Below, piece by piece: positions 34,936 through 44,312 of a DNA stretch of 64,000 nucleotides. The stretch spans positions 22,875 through 86,874 of the forward strand of contig NZ_JAMQAW010000009.1 in the NCBI RefSeq assembly GCF_023701525.1. The letters are read 5' to 3'. The notes under the pieces are model-generated. The model was not told where the DNA came from. It saw nothing but the letters and a program-made list of their open reading frames with translations, and made no database searches. Both the position numbers and the translations under genes were made by a program. Source of the DNA: Streptomyces albipurpureus (GTDB lineage: Bacteria > Actinomycetota > Actinomycetes > Streptomycetales > Streptomycetaceae). Numbering within the stretch: position 1 is the stretch's first letter; each line of letters opens with the position of its first letter.

Positions 34936-36462
34936 TTACTGCTTCCCGCAGTTCGAGGCCAGCTTCTGCTCGTCCTCCGACAGGGTGGGGCCCGGCGAGG
35001 GAGACGGAGAGGCCGTGGACGGCTTACTGATGGTCGTCTGGTCGGCGTTCTGCTCGGCGTTCTGCGCAGCGGCGGGGATACCGGCGGCGCCGCCTGCCTC
35101 ACCCTCACCGGGCGGTGCCGCGCTCACCCGCTCGGCCGCGTCGCGGCGCTGCTCCTCCTTCTTGCAAGCGGAGGCCTGTGCGGCGAGTTCACCGATCTTG
35201 CTGCGCGCCTTGCCGAGACTCTTCTGGGTGATCGTGGCCTCGACCTGCTTGCGCTGATAGGGCGGGAGGTACTTGAGTTCGATCTCGGGGTGGTTCTTCT
35301 TCACCTTGGAGAGCGAAACCCAGGCCAGATCCTGACTGATGCCCTGGTACAGCGCCACATGCTCGTTCTTGGTGCCGACGTAATACTGGGTCTGCGTCCA
35401 GCGGTAACCGCCGTACAGACCACCGCCGACCACCGCCAGCGCCAGCGTGATGAAGAACGATCTCTTCAACCAGGAGCGCCCGCGGTGAGGCTTGTCGAAG
35501 TCGTCATCGGTGTAGGCGTCATAGGAGCCTTCCGGCGGCCTGCCGCCGTATCCCCCGTCACCGCTGCCGGGCGGCCCGAACCCGCCGTTCTGCTGCGGCG
35601 GTACGGGACGTCCCAGACCTGCCGCACGACCGGCCGGGGTCTGCATCGCTCCACCGTCGTTCAGCTGGAGCTGGACTTCGGCGACCGCTCCGACGACCAC
35701 CGGGGTGTCACTGAGCTGACCGGCCAGGGTGTCGTTGGAGTCGGTGTCGAGGACGTCCGCGACGATGCAGGTGATGTTGTCGGGGCCACCGCCGCGCAGA
35801 GCGAGCTGAATCAGGTTCTGGATCGTCTCCTGCGGGCCCTGGTAGCTGGCGAGGGTCTCCTCCATCGTCTGGTGGGAGACCACGCCTGACAGGCCGTCGG
35901 AGCAGATCAGATAGCGGTCACCCGCACGAACCTCGCGGATCGAGAGATCGGGCTCCACATGATCGCCACTGCCCAGGGCGCGCATCAGCAGCGAGCGCTG
36001 CGGATGGGTGGTGGCCTCTTCCTCGGTGATCCGGCCCTCGTCGACCAGCCGCTGCACCCAGGTGTGGTCCTGGGTGATCTGGGTCAGCAACCCATCGCGC
36101 AGCAAATAGGCGCGGGAGTCGCCGACATGGACGAGACCCAGCCGCTGGCCCGTCCACAGCAGGGCCGTCAGCGTGGTGCCCATGCCTTCGAGTTGGGGGT
36201 CTTCCTCGACCATCAGCCGCAGCTGGTCATTGGCTCGCTGAACGGCCATGCCCAGCGAGGTCAGAAGGTCGGAGCCCGGGACATCGTCGTCGAGCGTGAC
36301 AAGGGTGGAGATCACCTCCGACGAGGCAACCTCGCCCGCGGCCTGACCGCCCATGCCATCGGCGATCGCCAGCAACCGGGGACCGGCGTAGCCGGAGTCC
36401 TCGTTGCCCTCCCGGATCATGCCCTTGTGCGATCCGGCGGCGAAGCGCAGAGACAGACTCAT
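34936..36462 (-). CDS. pstP: PP2C-type Ser/Thr phosphatase (PstP)
   Basis: Seen: 508 residues from ATG 36462 with GAGGTG upstream; the open frame extends further upstream, but that part overlaps fhaB in another frame. PP2C motifs in order: REGNEDSGY, IADGMGGQAAGE, LVHVGDSRAYLL, ICSDGLSGVV and GGPDNITCIV, supplying the metal-binding aspartates. A transmembrane helix lies near residue 335 and a ~150-residue extracellular domain follows, ending in a Lys/Glu/Pro-rich region. Role: dephosphorylates PknB and its targets (Thr-P), with two Mn/Mg ions. Lies between fhaB and rodA, on the same strand. Confidence 0.95.
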   Translation of the reverse strand: MSLSLRFAAGSHKGMIREGNEDSGYAGPRLLAIADGMGGQAAGEVASSEVISTLVTLDDDVPGSDLLTSLGMAVQRANDQLRLMVEEDPQLEGMGTTLTALLWTGQRLGLVHVGDSRAYLLRDGLLTQITQDHTWVQRLVDEGRITEEEATTHPQRSLLMRALGSGDHVEPDLSIREVRAGDRYLICSDGLSGVVSHQTMEETLASYQGPQETIQNLIQLALRGGGPDNITCIVADVLDTDSNDTLAGQLSDTPVVVGAVAEVQLQLNDGGAMQTPAGRAAGLGRPVPPQQNGGFGPPGSGDGGYGGRPPEGSYDAYTDDDFDKPHRGRSWLKRSFFITLALAVVGGGLYGGYRWTQTQYYVGTKNEHVALYQGISQDLAWVSLSKVKKNHPEIELKYLPPYQRKQVEATITQKSLGKARSKIGELAAQASACKKEEQRRDAAERVSAAPPGEGEAGGAAGIPAAAQNAEQNADQTTISKPSTASPSPSPGPTLSEDEQKLASNCGKQ

Positions 36463-36598
36463 GCGCACCTCGCCCGTCGGCTCGGGGTACAGCCGGTCTC
36501 GCGCCACACTGCCCACCCTCCGGTCGGGAGCCGGTCCTGGTCCGCTTTCGGGACCGCGGCGGCTCGCTCGCTCCGCTCGCGCGCTGTCATATGTCCTA

Positions 36599-37111
36599 CT
36601 ACTTCCGCAGCTCGATGACGGTCTTGCCGATGCGGATCGGCGCGCCCAGCGGAATCGGCGTCGGAGTGGTGAGCCGGGTCCGATCGAGGTAGGTGCCATT
36701 GGTGGAACCAAGATCCTCGACGATCCATTGGCCGTCACGGTCCGGGTAGATCCTGGCATGCCTGCTGGACGCATAGTCGTCGTCCAGCACGATCGTTGAA
36801 TCGTGGGCCCGTCCCAGGGAGATCGTCTGACCCTGGAGCGCCACCGTAGTGCCAGTGAGGGTGCCCTCGGATACAACCAGCTTGGTCGGTGCCCCGCGCC
36901 GCTGCCGACTACTCGGCTGCTGCCGCTGCTGCGGCGGCGCGGCGGTTTGGCGCGCCTGTTGAGGGCGCGCGTCCGCATTGCGGCGTGAACCGCGCTGGGT
37001 GACCCGCGTGCCGAACAGGTCGCTACGAATGACCTGGACGGCCACAATTACAAACAGCCACAGAACAGCTAGAAAACCTAGCCGCATGACCGTAAGGGTC
37101 AGCTCTGACAT
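36599..37111 (-). CDS. fhaB: FHA-domain membrane protein FhaB
   Basis: Seen: 170 residues. An N-terminal transmembrane helix (residues 10-28) is followed by a basic Gln/Pro/Arg-rich linker and a C-terminal FHA domain. The phosphothreonine-binding elements are visible: ISLGRAHDSTIVLDDDYAS, with Arg and Ser in place, then SRHARIY and DLGSTNGTYLD. Role: binds Thr-phosphorylated peptides made by PknB, linking the kinase to wall synthesis. Length and arrangement fit FhaB/FipA of actinobacteria. Eleven bases from fhaA, so co-transcribed. Confidence 0.95.
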   Translation of the reverse strand: MSELTLTVMRLGFLAVLWLFVIVAVQVIRSDLFGTRVTQRGSRRNADARPQQARQTAAPPQQRQQPSSRQRRGAPTKLVVSEGTLTGTTVALQGQTISLGRAHDSTIVLDDDYASSRHARIYPDRDGQWIVEDLGSTNGTYLDRTRLTTPTPIPLGAPIRIGKTVIELRK

Positions 37112-37121
37112 TGCCCCCGCT

Positions 37122-37964
37122 TCACCCTTCGGCTTGCCGGTAAACGATTGTGGTGCTGCCCACGACGATCCGCGAGCCGTCGCGGAGCGTAGCGCGCGTA
37201 GTGTGCTGTCCGTCTACCACGATGCCGTTGGTGGACCCGAGATCCTGAATCGTCGGGGGCGTTCCGGTCCGGATCTCGCAGTGACGGCGCGATACGCCAG
37301 GGTCGTCGATCCGCACATCGGCGTCGGTGCTACGACCCAGTACGAGCGTGGAGCGCGAGATCTGGTGGCGAGTGCCGTTGATCTCGATCCACCGCCTTGT
37401 CTGACCACCTGCCGGTGCCAGACCGGGACCACTCGGCGGGCGACGGTCTCCGATCGGCGTAGGGCTGGGACGGCCTCCCGGAGGCGGTGAGTCCGGCATC
37501 GGAGGCGCTCCGCTGGGCGCACTGCCGACGGCACGGGGCGGATAGCCGTGGCCATCCGGCTCCGGGCCGGGTCCGGGTGTCTGGGAAGTGCTCGACGCGA
37601 GGGTACGGCTGCGCACGCGGTAGAGACCGGTGTCGAGGTCTTCGGCCTTCTCCAGGTGGACCTTGATGGGGCCCATGAAGGTGTAGCGCTGCTGCTTGGC
37701 GTAGTCGCGCACCAGGCCCGCGAGCTCGTCGCCGAGCTGGCCGGAGTACGGGCTCAGCCGGTCGAAGTCAGGCGTGCTGAGCTCGACGATGAAGTCATTG
37801 GGGACGACAGTCCGCTCACGGTTCCAGATCGTCGCGTTGTTGTCGCACTCGCGCTGGAGGGCGCCGGCGATCTCGACAGGCTGAACCTCGGACTTGAACA
37901 CCTTGGCGAAGGTGCCGTTGACCATGCCTTCGAGTCGCTGCTCAAAACGCTTCAGGACTCCCAT
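37122..37964 (-). CDS. fhaA: FHA-domain protein FhaA (DUF3662-FHA)
   Basis: Seen: 280 residues with GGAGG upstream of ATG 37964. The N-terminal ~120 residues are the DUF3662 domain (VLKRFEQRLEGMVNGTFAKV). A Pro/Gly-rich linker follows, then an FHA domain from ~200 with LVLGRSTDADVRIDD, SRRHCEI and DLGSTNGIVVD. Role: cytosolic phosphothreonine reader that recruits partners of the PASTA kinase, for example the lipid II flippase complex in mycobacteria. First gene of the minus-strand fhaA-fhaB-pstP-rodA-pbpA block. Confidence 0.95.
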   Translation of the reverse strand: MGVLKRFEQRLEGMVNGTFAKVFKSEVQPVEIAGALQRECDNNATIWNRERTVVPNDFIVELSTPDFDRLSPYSGQLGDELAGLVRDYAKQQRYTFMGPIKVHLEKAEDLDTGLYRVRSRTLASSTSQTPGPGPEPDGHGYPPRAVGSAPSGAPPMPDSPPPGGRPSPTPIGDRRPPSGPGLAPAGGQTRRWIEINGTRHQISRSTLVLGRSTDADVRIDDPGVSRRHCEIRTGTPPTIQDLGSTNGIVVDGQHTTRATLRDGSRIVVGSTTIVYRQAEG

Positions 37965-38946
37965 CGGGCACCTCCTCCATTGCTGCCGTCCTGATACTGC
38001 TTACTGATCGTATCCACGCGTCGGGAAATCGGCTGGTTCCCCTTGTCTGCACCGTCGATGAGTGTCACCTCTCACACGGATCGTAGAGGCGGCTCTATGA
38101 CAGTGTCCCGCACCCCGGGTGCGGCGAGGAGGAGCGGGGGCCGACCTCCGCCGGCGTCGGTACTGCTTGCTCCCTCCCATGGTCGCTCCCCGGTCTGACA
38201 CTCGATACGTTTCCTGCTGACCCGCCGCCCTCATCTGTCTTCTCGCTCGTCGAAGGCCTGGTCAGAGCCGACGGAGAGGCTCTCGCCGCCGAGCCGTCAA
38301 CTGCTGCCGGCTGCTCTGGATATCGGCCCGGGCCCGGTTCGTTCCCTCCTCGCGCCCGGTCCGTCGGCCTTCCGGTTCATGGACCCCTCCGGCTTCTCCG
38401 GTCCTGTCGGCGCCCCTTCTCCCGCTCCGTACCCCGTCTGCTCCCGGCAGCTTGTTCCCTCTTTGTGCCGTGGTTGTGCCGTGCTTGTGTGAACCGGGAC
38501 GCTGCGGTTGCGTGGATGGAGGCGAGGGGCGAGGTCTGGCCCGCAGAACCTTTGAGTTGCGGGTGGCGCACGGTCTTGATGTGTCGTGTGGGGTCACTGC
38601 TGTCCGCTGTATGTCCCTGCCTCTCGTCGCCGTCTGCGGATCGGGCCCGGGCTGACAGGCCCCTGCTCGTCTTGTGCCCGCTTCCTCCGCTTGTCTCCCC
38701 TGCTTTCTGGTGCTCTCTGCGACCGCTCGCCCATGGTGCGCACTCCCCTGCCGCATGGGGTTGCCCTGGGGAGCTGTCTGTGCTGTCCCGCCCTGACCTT
38801 GCGTGTTCTCCGGCCTGTCTGTGCGTGTTCCCCGGTCGGAAAGGCCAAACAAACGGATGTGAATCCACCCGGTCCAGCGTGCTAATCTTCTCGATGTCGC
38901 CAGGGGACACACCAGGCCGGTGAAGATCCAAACGACAGCACCCAAT
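37965..38946. other. 980-base gap upstream of fhaA
   Basis: Should hold the promoter of the fhaA operon and that of the tRNA gene. No convincing coding frame. From about 38450 to 38830 the plus strand is visibly richer in T and TG runs than its surroundings and its open frames are Cys/Trp/Pro-rich, unlike real Streptomyces proteins. Confidence 0.45.
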
Positions 38947-39033
38947 GCGCGGGTGGCGGAATAGGCAGACGCGCTGGATTCAGGTTCCAGTGCCCGAAAG
39001 GGCGTGGGGGTTCAACTCCCCCCTCGCGCACCA
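38947..39033 (+). tRNA. tRNA-Leu (anticodon CAG)
   Basis: Class II tRNA. The acceptor stem GCGCGGG pairs with CTCGCGC (one G-T pair). D arm, anticodon stem CTGGA/TCCAG with CAG at 38981-38983, long variable arm (TGCCCGAAAGGGCG), T arm GGGGG-TTCAACT-CCCCC and an encoded CCA end are all present. Reads CUG, the main Leu codon in high-GC genomes. Confidence 0.97.
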
Positions 39034-39046
39034 GTAAGAACCGATG

Positions 39047-39088
39047 AACGGGTCTTCAACAGTGACGAAAGTCCTGGTGAGGCCCGTT
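39047..39088 (+). terminator. Terminator after tRNA-Leu
   Basis: AACGGGTCTT (39047-39056) pairs with GAGGCCCGTT (39079-39088) including two G-T pairs, followed by a T-rich run, 14 bases after the tRNA. Confidence 0.6.
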
Positions 39089-39491
39089 TCTCGTTGTTTG
39101 CGGCGGTTGATTCGGCAGGCTTGTGGCGCTGCCCTTCCTCGCGTCCGCTCGGTTGCCGGGCGGGCTGTATGTGCGGAGCCCTGGAAGTGGCTGATGTCAC
39201 CGATGGGTCTCTTGTTGCCGCTCGTTCTCCGGGGTGAGGGCTCCGCCCACTCAAGGGCCGATCGCGCTTGTGCGGGCACTGCGGTGGGGGACCCTGGGGG
39301 ACCGCTGGGGTGGAGCGCCGGACAGAACTGACCAGACCAAGATCAGAACCAGGTAGTGCCGTGCTGGACGCGTTCTGGGCCTCGGTAGCCAAGGGCGTGT
39401 CCAAGAGCAGCGGGAGCGGGCGACGTTCGTCTATCCGGAAGGGGACGAAAGTCGGCCGAGAAGCACCGGCCCTGGTGTCTATGGTGCCGAG
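39089..39491. other. Gap between tRNA-Leu and the sensor kinase gene
   Basis: About 400 bases with the presumed promoter of the two-component system. Nothing else is recognisable. Confidence 0.4.
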
Positions 39492-41240
39492 GTGACTGTC
39501 TTCGGGAGGGTTTTGGTGGCGCTGAGAGCGGGCTGGATCTGGCTTGTCGCGCCCGATCTACAGGCTTCCCGGCGAGGCGCCCTGGCGGTAACGCGCCGGC
39601 GCACTGCCGCTGAGTTGGTGCTGGCGCTGGTGGTCGCCCTGGTCACGGCCGGGATCAAGGACCTGGTGGGGACCAAGGCGCTGCTTGTCGCTGTCACCGC
39701 CGCCGGGGCTGCCGCGCTCACGCTGCTGCGGCGCCGACTGCCCACCCTCGTACTGATCGTCACGGGTGCGACTGCCGGCCTGGTGGCCGGCTTCTCCCCG
39801 CTGCTGGTGCTGGTGGCCTGGTCGGCCGGGCGTCGGATCGTGGGTGCGGGAAGGGCACTTGCGGCCTTCACGATCGCCTACGTCCTGTTCGTCAGCATCT
39901 CTGTGCTGGATGCCTGGAAGGAGCAGATGCCCCTGACGCTGGCGCTCCTGACCACGCTCTACTTCTTCGCAGCCGCGGTCGTGCCCGGGCTGGCCAGCCG
40001 CTATTGGAGCCAGCGGCGGACCCTGCTGCACGCCTTGCAGGAACGCAACGCGCAGCTGCTGTGGGAGCGCCAGATGGTGGCGGGTCAGGCGCGGCTGCTG
40101 GAGCGGCAGCGAATTGCCCAGGACATGCACGACAGCCTGGGGCATCAGCTGGCGTTGATCTCCGTGCACGCGGGGGCCCTGGAGGTGGATCCAGAGCTGA
40201 CCGCCCGACAGCGCGAAGGCGTCGGGGTGCTGCGGACGGCCTCGGTGGCCGCCATGCATGAGCTGCGTGAGGTCGTAGGGATTCTGCGGGACGGCGTCGA
40301 GGCTCCAACCGCCCTGGTGGACGATCCGAGCCGTGCCGCACGGGGCACCGCAGGGATCGAGGGGCTGGTGGAAGCGGCGCGAGCTGCCGGGAACACCGTG
40401 ACGCTACGGAGCAGGGGCACCCCTCGGCCCCTTGCCGCCGCGGCCGACCACGCGGCGTACCGCATCGTTCAGGAGTCCCTGACCAACGCCTTCAAGCACG
40501 CGTCCGGCGCCCCCATCACGGTTGAGCTCAGATACGAGCCGGACTCGCTTGTGGTGGAGATCGTCAGCACGGCCGCGACCAAGGGCGTCGGCGATGCGGT
40601 CAGCGGCGGTCAGGGGCTGACCGGACTGCGGGAGCGGGCCCGGCTGGTCGGCGGGATGGTGCACGCGGGGTCGGTCGACGGCGGGGGTTTTCGGGTCGCG
40701 GGGGTGCTGCCGTACGGGGTGGTGGAAGCCACGCCTTTCGTCGCGGTGGAGGACGACTTCCACCAGCAGGCACCGAAGCCCGTCGGCGGGGACGGGTTCC
40801 CGGTCATGGACTGGAGTGTTCAGACAAAGGCTCCGTTGATGAGCGGCCGGGACGGAACGGTGCTCAGTCGGGGCCGGGCCGGCGGGATCGGACTGGGGTG
40901 CGGGATATCCCTGGTGGCGCTGCTGCTTTTGGTGATCGCCGCCGCGGTGGGGGTGTTCTTCCTGGCGAACACGATGAACGAGGGAATGATCAACCCCTCC
41001 GAGTATGAGCAGGCCAAGCTCGGGGACGACGAGGAAGCAGTGCGTGACCAGCTGCCGAGCGGTGACACCGTCGCCACCCTGGGGCTCGCAGGCAAGGGGC
41101 CCAGGGAGCCTGAAGGTTCCCGCTGTCTGGTGCTGAGGTCTTCGGAGGTAGGCGGCAGCATTGAATCGGAGCCGGTTTTCCGGTTCTGCTTCAAGGACGG
41201 CAAGCTGATCGAGAAGAAGGCGTATGACATCGGCGGGTAG
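39492..41240 (+). CDS. NarL-type sensor histidine kinase with extra C-terminal membrane and outer domain
   Basis: Seen: 582 residues. Five to six N-terminal helices (to ~residue 175) lead to a HisKA_3 dimerisation domain with the phosphoacceptor His213 in AQDMHDSLGHQLALI, then an HATPase domain with ESLTNAFKHA (N box) and GGQGLTGLRER (G box), ending near 430. Unusually, a second membrane helix follows at ~468-490 and about 90 more residues containing two cysteines (GSRCLVL, FRFCFKD). Role: phosphorylates the response regulator encoded 142 bases downstream. Inferred: the C-terminal part lies outside the cell and may sense a signal. The GTG start at 39492 is not well supported by a ribosome site. 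Confidence 0.88.
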   Translation: MTVFGRVLVALRAGWIWLVAPDLQASRRGALAVTRRRTAAELVLALVVALVTAGIKDLVGTKALLVAVTAAGAAALTLLRRRLPTLVLIVTGATAGLVAGFSPLLVLVAWSAGRRIVGAGRALAAFTIAYVLFVSISVLDAWKEQMPLTLALLTTLYFFAAAVVPGLASRYWSQRRTLLHALQERNAQLLWERQMVAGQARLLERQRIAQDMHDSLGHQLALISVHAGALEVDPELTARQREGVGVLRTASVAAMHELREVVGILRDGVEAPTALVDDPSRAARGTAGIEGLVEAARAAGNTVTLRSRGTPRPLAAAADHAAYRIVQESLTNAFKHASGAPITVELRYEPDSLVVEIVSTAATKGVGDAVSGGQGLTGLRERARLVGGMVHAGSVDGGGFRVAGVLPYGVVEATPFVAVEDDFHQQAPKPVGGDGFPVMDWSVQTKAPLMSGRDGTVLSRGRAGGIGLGCGISLVALLLLVIAAAVGVFFLANTMNEGMINPSEYEQAKLGDDEEAVRDQLPSGDTVATLGLAGKGPREPEGSRCLVLRSSEVGGSIESEPVFRFCFKDGKLIEKKAYDIGG

Positions 41241-41382
41241 GCGACGGTCTACCGTGGAGCCCCGGTGGCCCTACTGGAGTCAGCGGGGCTCTCCAGCGCA
41301 CTGCGGCGCGGGGGCTCTGGATCAGCCGGTTCGGTCTTGCGGGGCATGAGCGCCGTAGCGGTGGAGAGTGTGAGGGTGGGAT

Positions 41383-42048
41383 ATGACGGGGGCGCCGATT
41401 CGGGTGGTCATCGCCGACGATGAACCGCTCATCCGAGCTGGAATCCGGATGATCCTCACCTCGGACCGTGAGATCGAGGTCGTCGCCGAGGCGTCGAACG
41501 GGCGGGAGGCGGTGGACCTCGCGCGATCACACAACGCCGATGTGGTGCTTCTCGACATCCAGATGCCGGTGATGGACGGCCTCACCGCCATGGGCGAACT
41601 CCGGCGGGCGGTTCCGGCGACTCGCGTCATCATCCTCACGACGTTCGGCGAGCGGGAGAACGTACTGCGGGCCCTGGAGTCCGGTGGCGCGGGGTTCCTG
41701 CTGAAGGACACCGCACCCGCCGAGCTGATCGGAGCGGTACGGGCTGCCGCGGCGGGAGACGCCTATCTCTCCCCGGGAGCGACCCGGCATGTGGTGGACC
41801 AACTGGCCTCGGGACGGGCCGCGGCCCGCAACGAGCAGGCTCGCGCGCGGGTGGCCGGGCTGAGCGTTCGGGAGCGGGATGTGCTCTTGCTGCTGGGGGA
41901 GGGACTCTCCAACGCGGAAGCGGGGAAGCGGCTCCATATGAGCGAAGCCACCGTGAAGACCTATGTGAGTCGGATTCTGGCGAAGCTGGAGTGCGACAAC
42001 CGGGTTCAGGCGGCTCTGCTGGCACGGGACGCGGGGCTCGGCAACTGA
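41383..42048 (+). CDS. LuxR/NarL-family response regulator
   Basis: Seen: 221 residues. Receiver domain with acidic pocket (VIADDEPL), phosphoacceptor Asp58 in LLDIQMPVMDG, Thr in ILTTFGE and Lys in LLKDTAP. The C-terminal LuxR-type HTH runs from LSVRERDVLLLLGEGLSNAE to KTYVSRILAKLEC. Role: DNA-binding transcription factor activated by the upstream kinase. Target genes are not evident here. The pair is probably one operon. Confidence 0.95.
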   Translation: MTGAPIRVVIADDEPLIRAGIRMILTSDREIEVVAEASNGREAVDLARSHNADVVLLDIQMPVMDGLTAMGELRRAVPATRVIILTTFGERENVLRALESGGAGFLLKDTAPAELIGAVRAAAAGDAYLSPGATRHVVDQLASGRAAARNEQARARVAGLSVRERDVLLLLGEGLSNAEAGKRLHMSEATVKTYVSRILAKLECDNRVQAALLARDAGLGN

Positions 42049-42416
42049 TCCGCTGTGATGGTCGAGATGACTGAGCCGGCGGACTTGATCGGGTCCGAAC
42101 TCCGCCCCTGACCCATGCTCGCTTCATCAGCCCCATGCTCGCTTCATCAGCGCTGCGCCCTCCGGCTGGGGCCGCGCTGTCCTGCGCTGTGCGGTCCGGG
42201 TGGTGCGGTCCGGGTGGTGTGGGGGCCGTGGGAGTGGTGGATGGGGTGGGCCGCTGGGGTGGGCTTCGGGTTGGTGCGGCCATGTGCGCGGCGAGGTCTG
42301 GGCTGGCAGGGGCCGTGGGTGTGGGGTCGCTGGGCTGGCAGGGGCGACCACCACCAATTCCCTGGGTCGAGGTACGCGGCCGGAGGTCCGCTCACTGCGG
42401 TGCGTTGTTGTGTGGT

Positions 42417-42450
42417 GGCAGGCATGGCAGGCATGGCAGGCATGGCAGGC
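42417..42450. repeat. 9-bp tandem repeat GGCAGGCAT
   Basis: Three full units (42417-42443) and a partial fourth, 17 bases before the parS site. Confidence 0.9.
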
Positions 42451-42466
42451 GCGGAGGCGTTGTCTT

Positions 42467-42480
42467 GTTTCACGTGAAAC
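42467..42480. promoter_or_regulatory. parS centromere site (ParB binding)
   Basis: GTTTCACGTGAAAC is the perfect 14-bp palindrome bound by chromosomal ParB. Known: Streptomyces carry about 20 such sites around oriC, where ParB assembles the segregation complex used in spore formation. I found no second perfect copy in the window. Confidence 0.95.
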
Positions 42481-42703
42481 GCTGAGTGGACCTTCCATCC
42501 TTGATGGGCCCTCCCGCGCGATCACGATGCCCTTGCCGCCGAAGCCGAGTACGGCAGCTTGGGGAGCCACCAGACCACAGCCCCCTGGGCGGCTCCTGGC
42601 ACGGATGCGGGTCGGTATTCCAGAGGTGGAGCCGTGCCTCCGGGTGCGGAGTTTCGATCGCCATGGCCTGGCCACCGTCCGGGTGAAAGGGACCTGTCAA
42701 GGG

Positions 42704-42712
42704 TTATCCACA
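42704..42712 (+). promoter_or_regulatory. DnaA box upstream of the DUF2252 gene
   Basis: TTATCCACA, a near-consensus DnaA box, 83 bases before the DUF2252 start and about 220 bases after parS. Confidence 0.6.
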
Positions 42713-42794
42713 GGGGGAGACGTCGGTTGGGGGGCGGGGGTACGGTCAGTTCGGTTGATGTTGAAGGTGTGACGACATAGGGGGATCGCGCGAT

Positions 42795-44312
42795 ATGAGC
42801 AGTGCTAAGGCCGCGGCTGGGAAGCGGACGGACTCCACCGAGGGTGCGACCGCAGCGGATGGTGTGGCCGTGGTGGGCGATGGGCGCATTCCTGTGGTTC
42901 CGGGCTTCCTGCGGCGCACGGGCGTGGTGCCGGCCGAGGACGGGGCAGCTGTGGAGGCGGCTCCGCTCTCGCCGAAGCAGGAGGGCAAGGCGCTGCGGAG
43001 CCGGGTTCCGAGGGCGTCACATGACTCATTGGTGCTTGCGGTGGGTCGACCCGATGCGGTGCAAGCCGTGGAGGAGTCCAGCCAGGGGCGGGTCCCCGAG
43101 CTCACGCCGATACGGGTGGGGAGGATGGCCGCCTCTCCCTTCGCGTTTCTCCGTGGCGCGGCCGGACTAATGGCCCACGATCTGCTCGGTACGCCTGTCA
43201 CCGGCGTTGCCGCCCAGCTCTGTGGTGACGCCCATGCCGCGAACTTCGGACTCTACGGGGACGCGCGGGGCGGTCTGGTCATCGATCTCAACGACTTCGA
43301 CGAGACGGCCATAGGCCCCTGGGAGTGGGACATCAAGCGGCTCGCCACCTCTCTGGTGCTCGCCGGCCGGGTCGCGGGAGCGGATGAGTCCGTATGCCGC
43401 GCGGCGGCATACGACGCCATGGGCGCCTATCGGCGCACCATGCGACTGCTGGCGAAGCTCCCCGCTCTGGACGCCTGGAACGCGATCGCGGACGAGGAGC
43501 TCGTCTCCCACGCGGACGCGCGCGATCTGCTGGGGACCCTGGAGCGAGTCTCGGAGAAGGCCCGCAACAACACCAGTGCGCGGTTCGCGGCCAAGGCGAC
43601 CGAAGTGGTCACCGACCGCGCGGGTGAGGCTCGACGCTTTGTGGACGCGCCCCCGGTGCTGCGCCGGGTCTCCGATGCCGAAGCAGCGGCCGTGGCGTCC
43701 TCCTTGGAGGGCTATCTGAGCACGCTCTCTGAGGACCGCCTCCCGTTGCTCGCCCGCTATGAGATTCACGATGTGGCATTTCGAGTGGTCGGTACCGGCA
43801 GTGTCGGCACCCGCTCCTATGTGGTGCTGCTGCTGGACCACCTAGGGGATGCGCTGGTGCTCCAGGTGAAGGAGGCCCGGCCCTCAGTGCTGCTTCCGTA
43901 CCTCGCTGAGGCCGGCTTCCCGGTGCCTGAGGTGGACCACGAGGGCCGCAGGGTCGTCTGCGGTCAGAAGCGGATGCAGGTCGTCAGCGACAATCTGCTC
44001 GGCTGGACAACGGTCGACGGGCGTCCCTTCCAGGTACGGCAGTTCAGGAACCGCAAGGGAAGCGTCGACCCTGCGGCACTCACACCCGCGCAGCTCGATG
44101 ACTACGGGCGAATGACAGGGGCACTCCTGGCTCGGGCACACGCGCACTGTGCGGACCCGCGGCTGATCGCCGGCTACTGCGGCAAGAGTGAGGAGCTGGA
44201 CGAGGCGCTGGCCCGTTTCGCGGTGGTCTACGCGGACCGCACAGAAGCGGATCACGCGGACCTGCTCACGGCCATCAAGAGCGGCCGAATAGCCGCCGAA
44301 CTGGGGGTCTGA
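42795..44312 (+). CDS. DUF2252 family protein
   Basis: Seen: 505 residues. The conserved block lies at ~110-185: FAFLRGAAGLMAHDL, then GDAHAANFGLYGD, then NDFDETAIGPWEWDIKRLA. These HxxN and D-rich motifs resemble the catalytic loop and metal-binding motif of aminoglycoside-phosphotransferase-like kinases. Known: DUF2252 is widespread and its biochemical function is, as far as I know, unassigned. Inferred: a small-molecule or protein kinase-like enzyme. It stands alone, facing away from the parS region. The first ~70 residues are variable. Confidence 0.9.
   Translation: MSSAKAAAGKRTDSTEGATAADGVAVVGDGRIPVVPGFLRRTGVVPAEDGAAVEAAPLSPKQEGKALRSRVPRASHDSLVLAVGRPDAVQAVEESSQGRVPELTPIRVGRMAASPFAFLRGAAGLMAHDLLGTPVTGVAAQLCGDAHAANFGLYGDARGGLVIDLNDFDETAIGPWEWDIKRLATSLVLAGRVAGADESVCRAAAYDAMGAYRRTMRLLAKLPALDAWNAIADEELVSHADARDLLGTLERVSEKARNNTSARFAAKATEVVTDRAGEARRFVDAPPVLRRVSDAEAAAVASSLEGYLSTLSEDRLPLLARYEIHDVAFRVVGTGSVGTRSYVVLLLDHLGDALVLQVKEARPSVLLPYLAEAGFPVPEVDHEGRRVVCGQKRMQVVSDNLLGWTTVDGRPFQVRQFRNRKGSVDPAALTPAQLDDYGRMTGALLARAHAHCADPRLIAGYCGKSEELDEALARFAVVYADRTEADHADLLTAIKSGRIAAELGV

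Larger units (their letters stand above)
42049..42794. other. 746-base gap with parS, a 9-bp repeat and a DnaA box
   Basis: No gene is supported. It holds the 9-bp repeat at 42417, the parS site at 42467-42480 and the DnaA box at 42704-42712, and it includes a duplicated CCATGCTCGCTTCATCAG near 42114-42150. Confidence 0.6.

Noticed and set aside
34230..35108. 292-residue minus-strand open frame overlapping rodA
   Set aside because: Out of frame with the SEDS gene, Arg/Pro-rich composition, no motif.
38377..38931. Candidate genes upstream of the tRNA-Leu
   Set aside because: Frames on both strands have Cys/Arg/Pro-rich composition, no ribosome site and no recognisable domain.
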